A stretch of DNA of 6,130 bases from Gemmatimonadota bacterium (GTDB taxonomy: Bacteria; Latescibacterota; UBA2968; UBA8231): the NCBI GenBank assembly GCA_028875335.1, contig JAPPEF010000041.1, positions 1 through 6,130 of the forward strand, in the 5' to 3' direction. This document shows, piece after piece, positions 5,411 to 6,130 of this stretch (its first letter is position 1; each line of letters starts with the position of its first letter). Under the pieces are notes generated by a model. It saw only the letters and a program-made list of their open reading frames with translations, did no database searches and had not been told where the DNA came from. The position numbers and the translations under genes are program-made.

Positions 5411-6130
5411 TTGCAAAATCCTATCAAAGAACAACTTGCCGCCGGGCAGCCTTCCATCGGCTCCTGGCTCAATCTAACCTCGCCGCTGGCAGCCGAAGTC
5501 ATGGCCGCGGCCGGCTTCAAATGGCTAGTGGTCGATGCCGAGCACTCGGCCTTTGACCTCGGCCATATAGCCCATACCTTCCGCGCCATCGAGGCGCGGG
5601 GTGCCCTGCCCTTAGCCCGCGCCTGGGACCACGACCCGACCACAGCCGCCCGCCTGCTCGACGCCGGAGCCTGGGGCTTAGTCTTCCCACACGTCAGCAC
5701 CCCAGAGCAGGCCAAAAAACTGGCCCAAGCCGTGCGCTATCCACCGCGCGGCAACCGGTCGGTGGGCACAGGCCGCTGCGTCACATTGGCCCCCGATTAT
5801 CGCCAGAGCTTTGACGACGCCGTCCTCTGCATCCCGCAGATCGAGGACATGGAGGGCATTGAAAACGCCGAGGCCATCGCCCGCGTCGAAGGCATTGATA
5901 TCGGTTTCCTCGGGCCGGGCGATTTGGCCATGTCCATGGGCGTCGCCGCCGGCCACCCCGACCACGAGGCCGCTTTGCAGGCTTTCCGCGTCGGCTGCGT
6001 CAAAGCTGGCAAACCCAGTGGCATCCCGGTCAAGGACTCCGCCGAAGTAAAGCGGCGCGTCGCCGAGGGCTTCCAGTTCATCGACTTTAGCAACGACATG
6101 CGGTTTTTGGAAGCCACGGCACAAGCCGCC
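5411..6130 (+). CDS. HpcH/HpaI-family class II aldolase, 3' end cut by window edge
   Basis: A metal-dependent pyruvate aldolase of the family that includes HpaI, GarL and RhmA, which cleave 2-keto-3-deoxy acids to pyruvate and an aldehyde. The 240 visible residues cover almost the whole family length of about 250-260. The active site is complete: VDAEH with catalytic His45, PLARAW with Arg70, QIED with metal ligand Glu145, and GPGDLAMSMG with metal ligand Asp171. YPPRGNRSVG (110-119) is also characteristic. His45 and Arg70 fall at the same numbers as in E. coli HpaI when translation starts at TTG 5411, giving MQNPIKEQLAAGQPSIGSW, a typical family N-terminus. A weak AGG lies 6 nt upstream and no ATG or GTG start fits. 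The substrate (homoprotocatechuate-, glucarate- or rhamnonate-derived) cannot be decided. It follows the hicAB cassette by 80 nt and is probably functionally separate. Confidence 0.9.
   Translation, partial: MQNPIKEQLAAGQPSIGSWLNLTSPLAAEVMAAAGFKWLVVDAEHSAFDLGHIAHTFRAIEARGALPLARAWDHDPTTAARLLDAGAWGLVFPHVSTPEQAKKLAQAVRYPPRGNRSVGTGRCVTLAPDYRQSFDDAVLCIPQIEDMEGIENAEAIARVEGIDIGFLGPGDLAMSMGVAAGHPDHEAALQAFRVGCVKAGKPSGIPVKDSAEVKRRVAEGFQFIDFSNDMRFLEATAQAA

Overview
This window comes from a bacterial chromosome with high-GC coding DNA. It starts genes freely at GTG and TTG as well as ATG. The polysaccharide-type gene cluster and the MEP-pathway enzyme IspG suggest a Gram-negative or PVC/FCB-like bacterium. 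The sequence alone does not fix a phylum, and nothing here is a taxonomic marker.

Layout. Left half (1-3321, minus strand): a tight four-gene operon read right to left. It encodes a DegT/StrS-type PLP sugar aminotransferase, a PIG-L-type zinc N-deacetylase, a WbqC-family protein and a GT4 glycosyltransferase that runs off the left edge. Each gene overlaps the next by 1-14 nt, which suggests translational coupling. Together they look like part of a pathway that makes an amino sugar and transfers it onto a surface glycan or glycolipid. Centre (3322-3514): a 193-nt AT-richer divergent intergenic region. It holds candidate promoter elements, an 8-bp tandem repeat and a possible 26-codon leader ORF with a strong ribosome binding site overlapping the aminotransferase start. 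Right half (plus strand): ispG of the isoprenoid MEP pathway, then a hicA toxin gene followed by two tandem hicB-like antitoxin genes, and finally an HpcH/HpaI-family class II aldolase starting at TTG and cut by the right edge just short of its expected C-terminus.

How the genes relate. The minus-strand operon is one functional unit. IspG is a housekeeping enzyme that happens to be divergent from it. The hicA-hicB-hicB cassette is an accessory toxin-antitoxin island between two metabolic genes. The duplicated antitoxin is its unusual feature: the two HicB-like proteins are about 55% identical by hand alignment and both lack a DNA-binding domain. The aldolase is probably an unrelated neighbour. 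No RNA genes, CRISPR arrays, insertion sequences or convincing intrinsic terminators were seen. No gene-free stretch exceeds 300 bases.
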